Shown: positions 24,433-33,618 of the stretch, in pieces
Layout of the letters: every line of letters begins with the position of its first letter
How positions within the stretch are numbered: the first letter of the stretch is position 1
Source of the DNA: Acidobacteriota bacterium
GTDB taxonomy: Bacteria > Acidobacteriota > Thermoanaerobaculia > Multivoradales > Multivoraceae
Length of the DNA stretch: 64,000 bases
Assembly (NCBI GenBank): GCA_003388555.1
Contig: QQVD01000020.1
Span: 55,769 to 119,768, forward strand
Direction: 5' to 3'
Program-made: the position numbers and the translations under genes
Notes under the pieces: generated by a model
The model's database searches: none
Seen by the model: only the letters and a program-made list of their open reading frames with translations
What the model was told of the DNA's origin: nothing

Positions 24433-26688
24433 ATGAACCTGAGACAACGCACCGTCGCGCCGCGCGAGTCGGACGAGGCCTTCGCCGGCTCGGGAGACGA
24501 CCTCAAGCTGATCGCGGAATACGGCTCCATCCTGCTGCGCGGCTGGAAGGTCCTGATCGCCTTCGCCGTGCTCGGCCTGGCGCTGGGCATCGCGCGCTAC
24601 CTCAGCGCACCGGTCGTCTACAGCGCCACCAGCCAGATCCAGATCGAGCGTCGGGCGCCAAACCTGCTCGGCGGGCAGATGTTCGCCCAGCCGTGGTGGA
24701 ACCCGGAGTTCTTCCCCACCCAGGAGCAGCTGCTCAAGGGGCGGGGGCTGGCGGAGGCGGTGACCCGCGACCTGGCGCTGTGGAATCACCGCTACTTCGG
24801 CGGCGCGGTCGACCGGTCCTCCTACGTCAGGCCGGGCGAGCCGGTGACCGCCGACGACGACGCGGTGGTGGTGGCACGACTGGCGTCCAGGGTGCGTTCC
24901 GGATTGTCGGTGCAGCAGGTGAGCGGCACCCAGCTCTTCAACCTGACCTACAGCACCGGCGATCCCGAGATCGCGATGATGCTGGCCAACGGCTACGCCG
25001 AGGCGTTCATCGAAACCGGGAAGGCGTCGTCGCGGGCCGACGCGGCCCAGGCGTCGAGCGACATCCAGGCCGAGATCTCCTCGCTCGAGGCCGAGATCCA
25101 GGAGCTCGAGGCGGACCTGGTGAGCTACACCCAGAGCTCCGACATCGTCGCTCCCAACGAGGAGACCAACGTCACGCTGCAGCGGCTGACGGCGGCCAAC
25201 TCGGCCTTCCTCGAGGCCCAGCGCCGCCGCATCGAGGCCCAGGCGGAGTACAACGAGCTCTCCAACCGGCCGGCCGACGATCTGGCCGAGACGCTCTCCG
25301 GCGGTCTGGTGAGCAGCCAGCGAGCCGAGCTGATCCGTCTGCAGCGCGAGTACGACACCAAGCTCGAGACCTACCGGCCCGACTTCCCCACCATGGTCGA
25401 GCTCAAGACGCAGATCGACGAGGCGCGTCGCCAGCTCAACCAACTGATCGAGGAGAACAGCCGTCAGGCGGTCACCGCGGCCCGCGCCCGCTACCAGCAG
25501 GCGCTGCAGACCGAGCGCAGCCTCGAGCGCGAGTACGAGGCGATGAAGGAGGAGACCCGTCGCTACCAGAGCGCCTCGACCGCGCTGCAGAACCTGACCG
25601 GCGACATCGCCGCCAAACGCGAGACCCTCGACCGGCTGAGGCGGAGCCAGTCGCAGGCCAACATCAGCGCCTCCAGCGGCAACCAGGCGATCGTCACCCA
25701 GACCGAGCGTGCCGTGCTGCCGACCAGCCCGGTGAGCCCGAGCCTGCGCCGGCACCTGCCCTTCGGGGTCGCCCTGGGACTGCTGTGCGGCGTCGCGCTG
25801 GTGCTTCTGATCGACTTCCTCGACCGTTCGATCAAGTCCCCCGAGGAGCTCGAGCGCCGTCTCGGGCTGCCGGTGCTCGGGGTCGTGCCGGACCTCAACC
25901 GCCGCGGCAGCAGCCGGCGGGTCTATGGCGCGCGGGCACCGGCGAAGCGCGTCGACCGCGGCGCCGATCTGGCGATCGACCTGCTTCCCCACTCTCAGCC
26001 CCGCCTGCCCGCCAGCGAGGCCTACCGCGCCCTGCGCACCGCGACCCTGCTGTCGAAGGCCGACGAGCCGCGGCTGCTGGTGGTCACCTCGACCGAGGCG
26101 CAGGAGGGCAAGACCGCCACCGCGCTCAATCTGGCGATCGTCATGGCGCAGCTGGCCCGGCGCACTCTGCTGATCGACGGGGACCTGCGCAAGCCGCGCA
26201 TCCACGAGGCGCTCGGTATCTCGAACCGGGTCGGGCTGGTCAACTGCCTGGTGCACCAGACCGAGCTCGAGAACGTGGTCCAGGCGACTCCGGTACCCAA
26301 CCTCTGGGTGCTGCCTTCCGGCCCGCTGCCCCCGAATCCCTCCGAGCTGCTCTCCTCCGGCCACGCCCGCGAGCTCTTCGCCCAGCTGCGCCAGCAGTAC
26401 GACACGATCCTCATCGACACCCCGCCGGTGCTCGCGGTGACCGACGCCGTGACCGTGGCGGTGCGCTCCGACGGCCTGCTGCTCTGCGTCCGCTCGCAGC
26501 GGGCGCCGCGCGAGGCGATCCAACGCTGCGTCGAGCAGCTGACCCGCGCCGGCGCCCCGATGCTCGGCACCGTCTTCAACGCCTACAAGGCTCGACCCGG
26601 ACGCTACGGCGGCCGCTACCAGAGCTACGGGTACGGCTACGGATATGGAGCCTACGGCGACGTCGAGCTGCAGGACGACGTCGCCTGA
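24433..26688 (+). CDS. Wzc-type polysaccharide co-polymerase and tyrosine autokinase
   Basis: A 751-residue protein controlling polymer length and export. The order is an N-terminal Wzz domain with membrane segment (about residues 37-55), a long periplasmic coiled coil (about 200-430), a second membrane segment (about 445-460, FGVALGLLCGVALVLLIDFLD), then a BY-kinase domain with P-loop STEAQEGKT (near 552), Walker A' LLIDGDLRKP (near 578) and ILIDTPP (near 659). The tail has many tyrosines within RYGGRYQSYGYGYGYG (about 720-740), the autophosphorylation cluster. Kinase and Wzz are in one chain, as in Proteobacteria. The CpsB-type phosphatase follows. Confidence 0.95.
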   Translation: MNLRQRTVAPRESDEAFAGSGDDLKLIAEYGSILLRGWKVLIAFAVLGLALGIARYLSAPVVYSATSQIQIERRAPNLLGGQMFAQPWWNPEFFPTQEQLLKGRGLAEAVTRDLALWNHRYFGGAVDRSSYVRPGEPVTADDDAVVVARLASRVRSGLSVQQVSGTQLFNLTYSTGDPEIAMMLANGYAEAFIETGKASSRADAAQASSDIQAEISSLEAEIQELEADLVSYTQSSDIVAPNEETNVTLQRLTAANSAFLEAQRRRIEAQAEYNELSNRPADDLAETLSGGLVSSQRAELIRLQREYDTKLETYRPDFPTMVELKTQIDEARRQLNQLIEENSRQAVTAARARYQQALQTERSLEREYEAMKEETRRYQSASTALQNLTGDIAAKRETLDRLRRSQSQANISASSGNQAIVTQTERAVLPTSPVSPSLRRHLPFGVALGLLCGVALVLLIDFLDRSIKSPEELERRLGLPVLGVVPDLNRRGSSRRVYGARAPAKRVDRGADLAIDLLPHSQPRLPASEAYRALRTATLLSKADEPRLLVVTSTEAQEGKTATALNLAIVMAQLARRTLLIDGDLRKPRIHEALGISNRVGLVNCLVHQTELENVVQATPVPNLWVLPSGPLPPNPSELLSSGHARELFAQLRQQYDTILIDTPPVLAVTDAVTVAVRSDGLLLCVRSQRAPREAIQRCVEQLTRAGAPMLGTVFNAYKARPGRYGGRYQSYGYGYGYGAYGDVELQDDVA

Positions 26689-26758
26689 GCCTGCCCGAGC
26701 CCACGTCCCCGTCCCCGACCCCGTTCCGGCGACCCTTCCACCGCAGGCTGACCGAACC

Positions 26759-27490
26759 GTGATCGATCTGCACAGCCACATCCTGCCCGACGTCGACGAC
26801 GGGCCGGGCGACTTCGAGACCGCGCTGCGGATGTGCCTGGCGGCTCGCGAGGACGGCTGCCACACGATCGTGGCGACGCCCCACCACCGGCATCCCCTCT
26901 TCGCCGAGCCACGCCCGGACCACCTGCGCAGGCTGCTCGCCAGGCTGCAGTCGGCGGTCGGTCCCGGCCTCAGGCTGCTCGTCGGCGCCGAGATCCGCGT
27001 CGACGACCAGCTGGTGGCCGAGCTGGTCGAGGGGCCGGCGGATCACGTCCCGGTCCTCGGCGAGAGCCGGTCCCTGCTGCTCGAGTTCCCCGACCACCCG
27101 CCGAGCCACGACCCGGCCGCTGTCGTGCACGAGCTCGCCGTCGCCGGATACCGACCGGTCGTAGCCCATCCGGAGCTGCTGCCGTGGTTGGCGGTGGACC
27201 TCGATCTGCTGCGACGGCTGGTGCATCGCGGCGCGCTGCTGCAGATCACCGCCGACAGCGTGACCGGCCGGGGACGCTCGCCGGCCCGCAGCGCCGCGCG
27301 CGAGATGATCGAGTCGGGGCTGGCGCACATCGTCGCCAGCGACTGCCACGACCTCGAGGCGCGGCCGCCGGGGCTGACGGCCGCCTGGGACAGCATCTCG
27401 CGCCGCTGGGGCGTCGACACCGCCCGCCGCCTGCTGCTCGAGAACCCCCGCGCGGTGTTGCGCGACCAGCCGCTGGAGCGCGCCGCATGA
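26759..27490 (+). CDS. CpsB/CapC-type PHP-family protein-tyrosine phosphatase
   Basis: A 243-residue metal-dependent phosphatase that probably removes phosphate from the Wzc tyrosine tail. PHP motifs are visible: HSHILPDVDDGP (residues 5-16), TIVATPHHRHP, LLVGAEIRVDD, PVVAHPE and ASDCHD, providing the His/Asp metal ligands. The GTG at 26759 begins with the family's usual MIDLHSH; an upstream ATG at 26645 would overlap wzc and add a non-conserved stretch. Its stop overlaps the next gene by ATGA. Confidence 0.9.
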   Translation: MIDLHSHILPDVDDGPGDFETALRMCLAAREDGCHTIVATPHHRHPLFAEPRPDHLRRLLARLQSAVGPGLRLLVGAEIRVDDQLVAELVEGPADHVPVLGESRSLLLEFPDHPPSHDPAAVVHELAVAGYRPVVAHPELLPWLAVDLDLLRRLVHRGALLQITADSVTGRGRSPARSAAREMIESGLAHIVASDCHDLEARPPGLTAAWDSISRRWGVDTARRLLLENPRAVLRDQPLERAA

Positions 27491-29004
27491 GCGCCGTCGC
27501 GACATCCCCCGTCCCGGCGTCCCGCACCGGTAGGCGCCTGCGCCGCCCGAGCGGCGCGCTGCCGACTCTCGTCCTGCTCGCGCTCGCCCAGATCGCCGTG
27601 CCGGCCGCATCCTCCGGCAGCGGTGCCTCCGGCGGCGCGCAACGCACCGGCTTCCAGGGCGAGGGGTTCTACGAGATGCGCGAAGCGGCGGCGCAGCGGG
27701 CGCAGGAGCGCGGCGACCACCGCGAGGCGGTGCGTCAGTTCGAGATCGCCGCCTTCGGGCTGCTCGAGGACCCGCCCCGCCTCGCCGGCGTCCTCGTGCG
27801 CAGCTGTGCCTCCCTGGTCGCCCTCGACCGCCGTGAAGACTTCGCCGAGACGGTGCTGAGGATCGCCGAGCTCGAGGACCGATTCGGCGCCTACGGCGAG
27901 GCGGAGCTCGACCCCGACCAGCGCGCCGCGTTCGAGAGCACGGTGCTCGACCGGGGTATCGTCGTCCCGGGCCCCCTGTCCGAGATCCTCGCCCGACGCG
28001 AGCTGGAGCAGTCCACCGCCGCCGAGGCCAGCGAGGCGACGGCTTCCCGTCGATCGGGGCCGACGCAGGAGCAGCTTCGCGCCCGCCTGCTCGAAGACCA
28101 CCTGGCCGGCCGGCAGCGCCGCGCCACACGCAGCGCCCGCCAGCTCGTCGCGGAGCACCCGCAGGACCTGCTCGGCGCTTGCTACCTGGCCGCCACCGAG
28201 AGGCGCGACGCCGACTCCTGCAGCGAGGTGCTGACTCGGCTCGAGCCGTGTGACGGCACCGAGATCGAGGCGCTCGTCGTCGCGGCGCGCGCCCAGTGCC
28301 GACAGCTCACCGCGCCCAGCGGTGCGGCCGCCTCCGAGCCGGCGAGCCAGGATCCACCGCCGGGCCCCGAATCCGACGCGATCGCCGAGAGCGGAGAAGC
28401 GCTCAGCGCCGCCCCGGCCGGCGACCAGCAGCGCGGCCGCCAGGCCGTGGCGCCGCCGCTCTCCCAGCAGGCCGATGTCTCGCGCCCATCCGGCGACCCC
28501 GTCGACGAGCCCTCGGACCGCGGCGCCGACCCGGTTCGCGGCGGTAGCGACGTCGTCACGACCGGTGCTGACGACGAGGGGCGGCACGCGGTGGACGTCG
28601 AGGTGGGGTCCGATGCGGAGATGGAGCCCTCCCTCGGCTCCGAGATCGCCGAGCTGCGGCGAGCCGCCGCCGCCGCCCGCACCGCCGACGAGCTCGAGCC
28701 GCTGCTCGAGCGGGCCCTGCAGATGGCCGACTCGACCGCCGCCGGTCCCGCCGCCCGGCGTTCGGCCCACCGCCTCGCCGGCGAGATCGCCTACCGGGCA
28801 GCGCGCTGGGCGACGGCAGTGCGGCACCTCACCCAGGACGGCGATCCGCAGTCCCCGGCGCATCTGTTCTACCTCGCCGTCTCGCTCTGGGAGGTCGGCT
28901 ACCGTCAGGCCGCGCGACAGGCGCTGAGGCGGGCGCTGCCGGATCTGCTGCCGACGCCCTTCGTCGAAGCACGGCGGCGCCAGATGCTCGGAGACGGCCC
29001 GTGA
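27487..29004 (+). CDS. Secreted tetratricopeptide-like protein, function unknown
   Basis: A 505-residue protein that starts in an ATGA overlap with the phosphatase gene. It has a twin-arginine-like basic N-terminus and hydrophobic signal (about residues 24-42), two helical repeat blocks (about 55-270 and 385-500; for example AAQRAQERGDHREAVRQFEIAA and HLFYLAVSLWEVGYRQAARQAL), and between them an acidic, Pro/Gly/Asp-rich, apparently disordered linker of about 100 residues. Tetratricopeptide proteins in polysaccharide operons often scaffold the periplasmic assembly complex. No enzymatic motif is seen. Confidence 0.75.
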   Translation: MSAVATSPVPASRTGRRLRRPSGALPTLVLLALAQIAVPAASSGSGASGGAQRTGFQGEGFYEMREAAAQRAQERGDHREAVRQFEIAAFGLLEDPPRLAGVLVRSCASLVALDRREDFAETVLRIAELEDRFGAYGEAELDPDQRAAFESTVLDRGIVVPGPLSEILARRELEQSTAAEASEATASRRSGPTQEQLRARLLEDHLAGRQRRATRSARQLVAEHPQDLLGACYLAATERRDADSCSEVLTRLEPCDGTEIEALVVAARAQCRQLTAPSGAAASEPASQDPPPGPESDAIAESGEALSAAPAGDQQRGRQAVAPPLSQQADVSRPSGDPVDEPSDRGADPVRGGSDVVTTGADDEGRHAVDVEVGSDAEMEPSLGSEIAELRRAAAAARTADELEPLLERALQMADSTAAGPAARRSAHRLAGEIAYRAARWATAVRHLTQDGDPQSPAHLFYLAVSLWEVGYRQAARQALRRALPDLLPTPFVEARRRQMLGDGP

Positions 29005-29032
29005 TCCGCCGACACCTCACCCGGAGCCACCG

Positions 29033-30427
29033 GTGAGCACTCCGGCCCTGGCGGTCAGCCGACCCTGGGACCGGGCGCACCCGGCTGCGTCGCTCGAGCA
29101 GTCCACCGGCCCGGCGCGCTGGAGCTATGCGGCCAGCCCCGGCACCTTCCTCCTGCTGGCGGCTCTGCACGCCGGCCTGGCGATCCTCTTCCGCGCCCAG
29201 CCGGTCCTCGGCGTACCGCACGCCCTCGCCACCTTCGGCTACGGCGTGCTGGTCGCCATCCGGCGGCCGCAGGCGGTCCTGCCGGTGGTCGCCTACCTCG
29301 CCGGCGCCGAGCTCCTCTGGCGGATGAACCAGGTGCCGGTGTCCTACGAGTCCGGCAAGCTGTTCTGCATCGCCATCCTCGCCGTGGCGCTGGTGCGCGG
29401 CGGCCGCGCCAGAACGCAGAGTGCCGTGCTGCTCTTCGGCGGAGCGCTCTTCCTCCCGGCGATCACCGCCACCGTCGCCAACTTCGGCTGGACCGAGCTG
29501 GCGCGCAGCAGCGTCAGCTTCCATCTCACCGGACCGGTCCTGCTCGCGGTCGGCGCCGCGGCGCTCGCCAGCCTGCCGCCGGTCGTCGACCTGAACCGCG
29601 TTCTCGCCGCCTTCTCGATACCGGTGCTCGGCCTCGGCGCCTTCGTGCTCTACAGCACCGCGACAGCGACCGAGATCCGCTACACCACGGAGTCGAACTT
29701 CGCGACCAGTGGCGGCTTCGGTCCCAACCAGGTCTCGCTCACCCTCGCCTTCGGAGCAGTGGCGCTGGCGATTCTCGCCGTGGCCAGCGCCCGTCAGGTG
29801 GTGCGTTGGCTGCTGATCCTGGCGGCACTCTTCCTGCTCAGCCTCTCGGTGTTCACCTTCTCGCGCACCGGCCTCTACTGCGCCGTGGCGGGGTTCGTGG
29901 TCCTGGCGCTGCACCTGATCGTCGGGCGCTATCGCGGGCTGCGCCTGATCGGCGCGCTCGCCCTGATGACGCTGCTCGGGACCCTGCTCGTCTTCCCCCA
30001 GCTCGATCGCACCAGCGGCGGCAACCTGTCGCAGCGCTTCGCCGAGGCGAATCCGGCGTCGCGCATCGATCTGATGCGCACCGACTGGCACACCTTCCTC
30101 GCCAACCCGCTGCTCGGCGTCGGCGTCGGCGTCTCCCCCCTGCACCGCGACGATCCGAACCTGGTCGGCGTCACCGCCCACACCGAGTACAGCCGGGCTC
30201 TCGCCGAGCACGGCCTGCTCGGCCTGCTCGCGATGACGCTGCTCTTCGGCAGCTGGGTCCAGCGTCAGCTCACCGCGCGCTCGCTCTGGCAGCGGGCGGT
30301 GACGGGCGCGCTCGGGGGTGCCGCCTTCGTCGCCCTCGCCGCCTCGGCGGTGCGCCTGGCGATCATCCCGTTCTTCCTCATCCTGGCCTTCTCGACCGCT
30401 TCGCGCACCACGGAGCCCGGGGCGTGA
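29033..30427 (+). CDS. O-antigen ligase/polymerase-like membrane protein (copy 3)
   Basis: A 464-residue protein with about 11 membrane segments. Family features are GGFGPNQVSLTLAFGAVAL (substrate loop), FTFSRTGLYCAVAGFVVLAL, NPLLGVGVGVSPL and TAHTEYSRALAEHGLLGLLAM near the C-terminus. It would polymerise or ligate repeat units in the periplasm. The GTG start has GGAG six bases upstream. The stop overlaps the GTG of the nucleotidyltransferase gene (GTGA). Being inside the Wza/Wzc operon, this copy is the best candidate for the Wzy polymerase of this pathway. Confidence 0.88.
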   Translation: MSTPALAVSRPWDRAHPAASLEQSTGPARWSYAASPGTFLLLAALHAGLAILFRAQPVLGVPHALATFGYGVLVAIRRPQAVLPVVAYLAGAELLWRMNQVPVSYESGKLFCIAILAVALVRGGRARTQSAVLLFGGALFLPAITATVANFGWTELARSSVSFHLTGPVLLAVGAAALASLPPVVDLNRVLAAFSIPVLGLGAFVLYSTATATEIRYTTESNFATSGGFGPNQVSLTLAFGAVALAILAVASARQVVRWLLILAALFLLSLSVFTFSRTGLYCAVAGFVVLALHLIVGRYRGLRLIGALALMTLLGTLLVFPQLDRTSGGNLSQRFAEANPASRIDLMRTDWHTFLANPLLGVGVGVSPLHRDDPNLVGVTAHTEYSRALAEHGLLGLLAMTLLFGSWVQRQLTARSLWQRAVTGALGGAAFVALAASAVRLAIIPFFLILAFSTASRTTEPGA

Positions 30428-31587
30428 GTCGGCAGGGAGGGAGGCCCCGACGGGTGCTCGAGGAGCTCTCCTGGCGAGCCCTGCAGCTGCGCGACCTCGG
30501 CGCCCCCGAGACGCTGCGCTCGGTAGCCGAGGTTGCGGGGATGGGAGACCTCGAGCTCCGCCGCTCGGCCACCCGGTGGCTGATGGCCGAGCGCACCCTC
30601 GGCCACGTCGGCGCGGTCCTCGACGACCTCGCCTGCCCGTGGCTGGCGATCAAGGGCGCAGCGGTCGGTCTGCTCGACTATCCGGTGCGGGAGCTGCGGC
30701 CGATCTCCGACGTCGACGTGCTGATCCCACGCGACCGGCTCGGCGCGGTGCGCGAACACCTGGTCGCTGCCGGCTGGCAGCCGCTGCACGCCGGCAGCCG
30801 GGCGCAGAGCGACTACCTGGATCGACTCGGCTACGCCTGGCAGATCCGTCGCGACGGGCACCTGCTCTGCGAGGTGCACTTCCGCCTGTGGGGCTCGCTG
30901 CCGACCACCGCGGCGGACGACCTGCTGCCGATCGGCGGTGCCGCGCCCCTTCCCGCCCCTCCTCGTGCCGAGGGCGGACCGACGAAGAGGAGCCCGGGCC
31001 CACCCGCACCGACCGCCGACCAGCGCTACGTGATCGCGGCGGTGCACGCCCTGATGCAGTCGGGGCCACGGCCACTGCACTGCTGGTGGGACCTGGAGTG
31101 GCTCGAGTCGGGCGTCGAGGCGCGAGGGGTCGCCGAACTGGCACGGCGATGGGGCGTGCAGCTCCAGGTCGTGCTGGCCAGTCTCGAGGCCTCGCGTCGC
31201 TTCGGCAACCGTTTCCACGAGTCGGTGACGGCAGGTCTGCACGGCGACCTGCGACCGCTCGAGCGCCGACTGTTGCGCCGCGCCACCGCGCTGGGCGAGT
31301 CGGTGGTGCGCCGCTCGCACGTCAACCTCTCGCGACTGCTCAGCGGCCGCCGCATGCGGCTCGCCTCGACTCCGGCGGCGCTGGCGAGGGCGGTGTGGCC
31401 CCACCCGCACGCCGTCGACGTGCGCACGCCTTCGCACCTGACGCCGCTGCGTCGGCGCCTCGCCGCGCAGCTCCAGCTGCTCGGGCTGCAGCCGTCGGCC
31501 GGGCCGCATCGAGCGACCGCGCGCCGGCTCCGGCAGGCACGACCCGCCGAGACCGAGGCGGTCGGCCGCGAGGTACCGTCACCGTGA
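30424..31587 (+). CDS. Uncharacterised nucleotidyltransferase family protein (PF14907 type)
   Basis: A 387-residue protein with the nucleotidyltransferase-like core of this family: WLAIKGAAVGLLDYPVRELRPISDVDVLIP (about residues 73-102), where K77 and the DVD acids (D96, D98) fit a minimal nucleotide-binding site. CEVHFRLWG (about 151-159), YVIAAVHALMQSG and LHCWWDLEWL follow. Members are often found with HprK-like and PqqD-like genes and in lasso-peptide or exosortase loci; their reaction is not established. GTGA overlaps couple it to both neighbours. The basic C-terminal tail after about residue 300 is not conserved. Confidence 0.82.
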   Translation: MSRQGGRPRRVLEELSWRALQLRDLGAPETLRSVAEVAGMGDLELRRSATRWLMAERTLGHVGAVLDDLACPWLAIKGAAVGLLDYPVRELRPISDVDVLIPRDRLGAVREHLVAAGWQPLHAGSRAQSDYLDRLGYAWQIRRDGHLLCEVHFRLWGSLPTTAADDLLPIGGAAPLPAPPRAEGGPTKRSPGPPAPTADQRYVIAAVHALMQSGPRPLHCWWDLEWLESGVEARGVAELARRWGVQLQVVLASLEASRRFGNRFHESVTAGLHGDLRPLERRLLRRATALGESVVRRSHVNLSRLLSGRRMRLASTPAALARAVWPHPHAVDVRTPSHLTPLRRRLAAQLQLLGLQPSAGPHRATARRLRQARPAETEAVGREVPSP

Positions 31588-33545
31588 GCCACTCGCCCGA
31601 GGACCAGGGCCGCGCCGCGCCGCCGGTGATGGAGGCGGTGGGCCGTCACTCGCCGCCGATCACGCCGTCGCGCGACCGGCAGATCCAGTTCGCGCTCGAC
31701 GCGGCCATCCTGCTCGGCGGCTTCGCCCTCTCGTATCTCCTGCGCTTCGACTTCGCGGTGCCCGAGTTCCTCTGGCTGCCCGCCCTGCAGCAGGCGCCCC
31801 TGGTGCTCCTCTTCCAGCTCGCTGCCGCGGCGCGCAGCGGCATCTACTCCTTCCTCTGGCGCTACATCGGGATCTCCGAGATCCGTCCCTTCCTGCAGGC
31901 CGCACTGCTGGTGATGGTGCCGCTGGTCGCCCTCCGCCTGGCGCTGCCCGAGGCGCTTCAGGTGTGGCGGGTGCCGCTGTCGATCATCTTCCTCAGCCAG
32001 GTGTTCGGTTTCGGCGGCATGCTGGCGGTGCGTGTGCTGCGCCGCCTGGTGTGGGAGAAGAACCTCACCGCCCGCCGCGGCGGCCGCTCGCAGGCGACCG
32101 TCATCGTGGGGGCCGGGCGCGCCGGCGCCGCCGTGGCGCGCGAGCTGCGCGGCAACGAGGACACCCGTCTGGTCGGCTTCCTCGACGACGACGCCGACAA
32201 GCTCAGCCTGGCGATCCACGGGGTCAAGGTGCTCGGCCCTGTCGACGACCTGCCGGCCGTGATCGAGCAGTACGGCATCGGGCTGGTGGTGGTGGCGATC
32301 CGCCAGGCGCCTCGCCGCCTGATGCGCTCCCTCATCGAGGCGTGCAAGGCGCACGGCGTCGCGGTGAAGGTCGTGCCCAGCCTCGACGAGCTGCTCAGTG
32401 GGCGCTCGCTGCAGAAGCTGCGCAGCGTCGAGATCGAGGATCTGCTCGGGCGCGAGCCGGTGGAGCTCGACCGCATGGCGATGCGCTCGCTGCTCACCGA
32501 CCGGACGGTGCTGGTGTCGGGCGCCGGGGGCTCGATCGGCTCGGAGATCTGCCGTCAGGTGGCGACCTTCTCGCCCGCCTGCCTCATCCTGGTCGAACGG
32601 GCCGAGTTCGCCCTGTTCGAGATCCACCGCGAGCTCAGCAGGCGTTTCCCCGACACCGCGACCCGGGCGGTCGTCGCCGACATCGGCGACGAGTCGCGGA
32701 TGCACGACATCCTGTTCCGCTACCGGCCCGAGGTGGTGGTGCACGCCGCAGCCCACAAGCACGTCTCGCTGATGGAGACCAACTGCACCGAGGCGATCAA
32801 GAACAACGTCATCGGGACGAAGATCTTCGGCGAGTGCTGCGGCAGGGCCGGGGTCGAGACCTTCATCCAGGTCTCGACCGACAAGGCGGTGCATCCGACC
32901 TCGATCATGGGGGCCTCGAAGCGCCTCGCCGAGCTGGTGGTCCAGGACCTCGGGCGCCGGCATCCGACCAAGTTCGTCGCCGTGCGCTTCGGCAACGTGA
33001 TGGGCTCCGCCGGATCGGTGGTGCCGATCTTCCGCAGCCAGATCGAGGAGGGCGGCCCGGTGACCGTCACCCACCCGGAGATGGTGCGCTACTTCATGAC
33101 CATCCCCGAAGCCTCGCAGCTCGTCCTCCAGGCCGGCGCCCTGGGCAGCAGCGGCGAGATCATGATCCTCGACATGGGCGACCCGGTACGCATCCTCGAC
33201 CTCGCCGAGGACATGATCCGGCTGTCGGGCTTCCGGCCCTACGAGGACGTCGACATCGTCTTCACCGGCCGGCAGCAGGGCGAGAAGCTCTACGAAGAGC
33301 TCGAGTCCTCGGGCGAGATCCTCAAGCTCACCCGCCATCCCAAGATCCGCATCGGTTGCATCCAGCAGCCACCCGAGAACCTCGACGAGCAGGTCGTCCA
33401 GCTGCACGAGCTGGCCAAGCTCGGTCTGGAGGGTGAGATCCGGCGGGCGCTGGCCGGCCTCTTCGGCATGGAGGAGCCGCCGTCACCACGCGACGCCGAG
33501 GGGGATGGCGAACGGCCCGTGATGCGGGATCCCCTGCCGTCCTGA
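31584..33545 (+). CDS. CapD/PglF/WbpM-type nucleotide-sugar 4,6-dehydratase, membrane bound
   Basis: A 653-residue protein: four N-terminal membrane segments (about residues 30-150), a nucleotide-binding CoA-binding-like domain (TVIVGAGRAGAAVAREL near 173), then the polysaccharide biosynthesis SDR domain with VLVSGAGGSIGSEICRQ (about 310-326), VVVHAAAHKHVSLME, IQVSTDKAVHPTSIMGASKR (catalytic Met/Lys region), RFGNVMGSAGSV and GRQQGEKLYEELES. Such enzymes dehydrate UDP-GlcNAc to the 4-keto-6-deoxy sugar for bacillosamine- or FucNAc-type sugars. The GTG at 31584 overlaps the previous stop. It ends the operon; tandem repeats follow directly. Confidence 0.93.
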   Translation: MSHSPEDQGRAAPPVMEAVGRHSPPITPSRDRQIQFALDAAILLGGFALSYLLRFDFAVPEFLWLPALQQAPLVLLFQLAAAARSGIYSFLWRYIGISEIRPFLQAALLVMVPLVALRLALPEALQVWRVPLSIIFLSQVFGFGGMLAVRVLRRLVWEKNLTARRGGRSQATVIVGAGRAGAAVARELRGNEDTRLVGFLDDDADKLSLAIHGVKVLGPVDDLPAVIEQYGIGLVVVAIRQAPRRLMRSLIEACKAHGVAVKVVPSLDELLSGRSLQKLRSVEIEDLLGREPVELDRMAMRSLLTDRTVLVSGAGGSIGSEICRQVATFSPACLILVERAEFALFEIHRELSRRFPDTATRAVVADIGDESRMHDILFRYRPEVVVHAAAHKHVSLMETNCTEAIKNNVIGTKIFGECCGRAGVETFIQVSTDKAVHPTSIMGASKRLAELVVQDLGRRHPTKFVAVRFGNVMGSAGSVVPIFRSQIEEGGPVTVTHPEMVRYFMTIPEASQLVLQAGALGSSGEIMILDMGDPVRILDLAEDMIRLSGFRPYEDVDIVFTGRQQGEKLYEELESSGEILKLTRHPKIRIGCIQQPPENLDEQVVQLHELAKLGLEGEIRRALAGLFGMEEPPSPRDAEGDGERPVMRDPLPS

Positions 33546-33594
33546 GGGTCAGGGGTCAGGGGTCAGGGGTCAGGGGTCAGGGGTCAGGGGTCAG
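33546..33594. repeat. Seven exact 7-bp tandem repeats, G-rich
   Basis: GGGTCAG occurs seven times in a row, beginning directly after the stop codon of the dehydratase gene. The plus strand has regularly spaced runs of G, so G-quadruplex formation in DNA or in the 3' end of the mRNA is possible (inference). Confidence 0.95.
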
Positions 33595-33618
33595 GGAGGG
33601 ATAGCAGCTTCTGCTTCT

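Noticed and set aside
24325..26865. 846-codon minus-strand open frame opposite the Wzc-type gene
   Set aside because: Long antisense frames are expected in GC-rich DNA. Its translation is rich in Gly/Arg/Gln/Val with no family resemblance, while the plus strand is a complete kinase.
9215..33545. Exosortase/PEP-CTERM system
   Set aside because: The surrounding gene types are suggestive, but no exosortase membrane protein and no PEP-CTERM tail was seen in any translated gene of the window.
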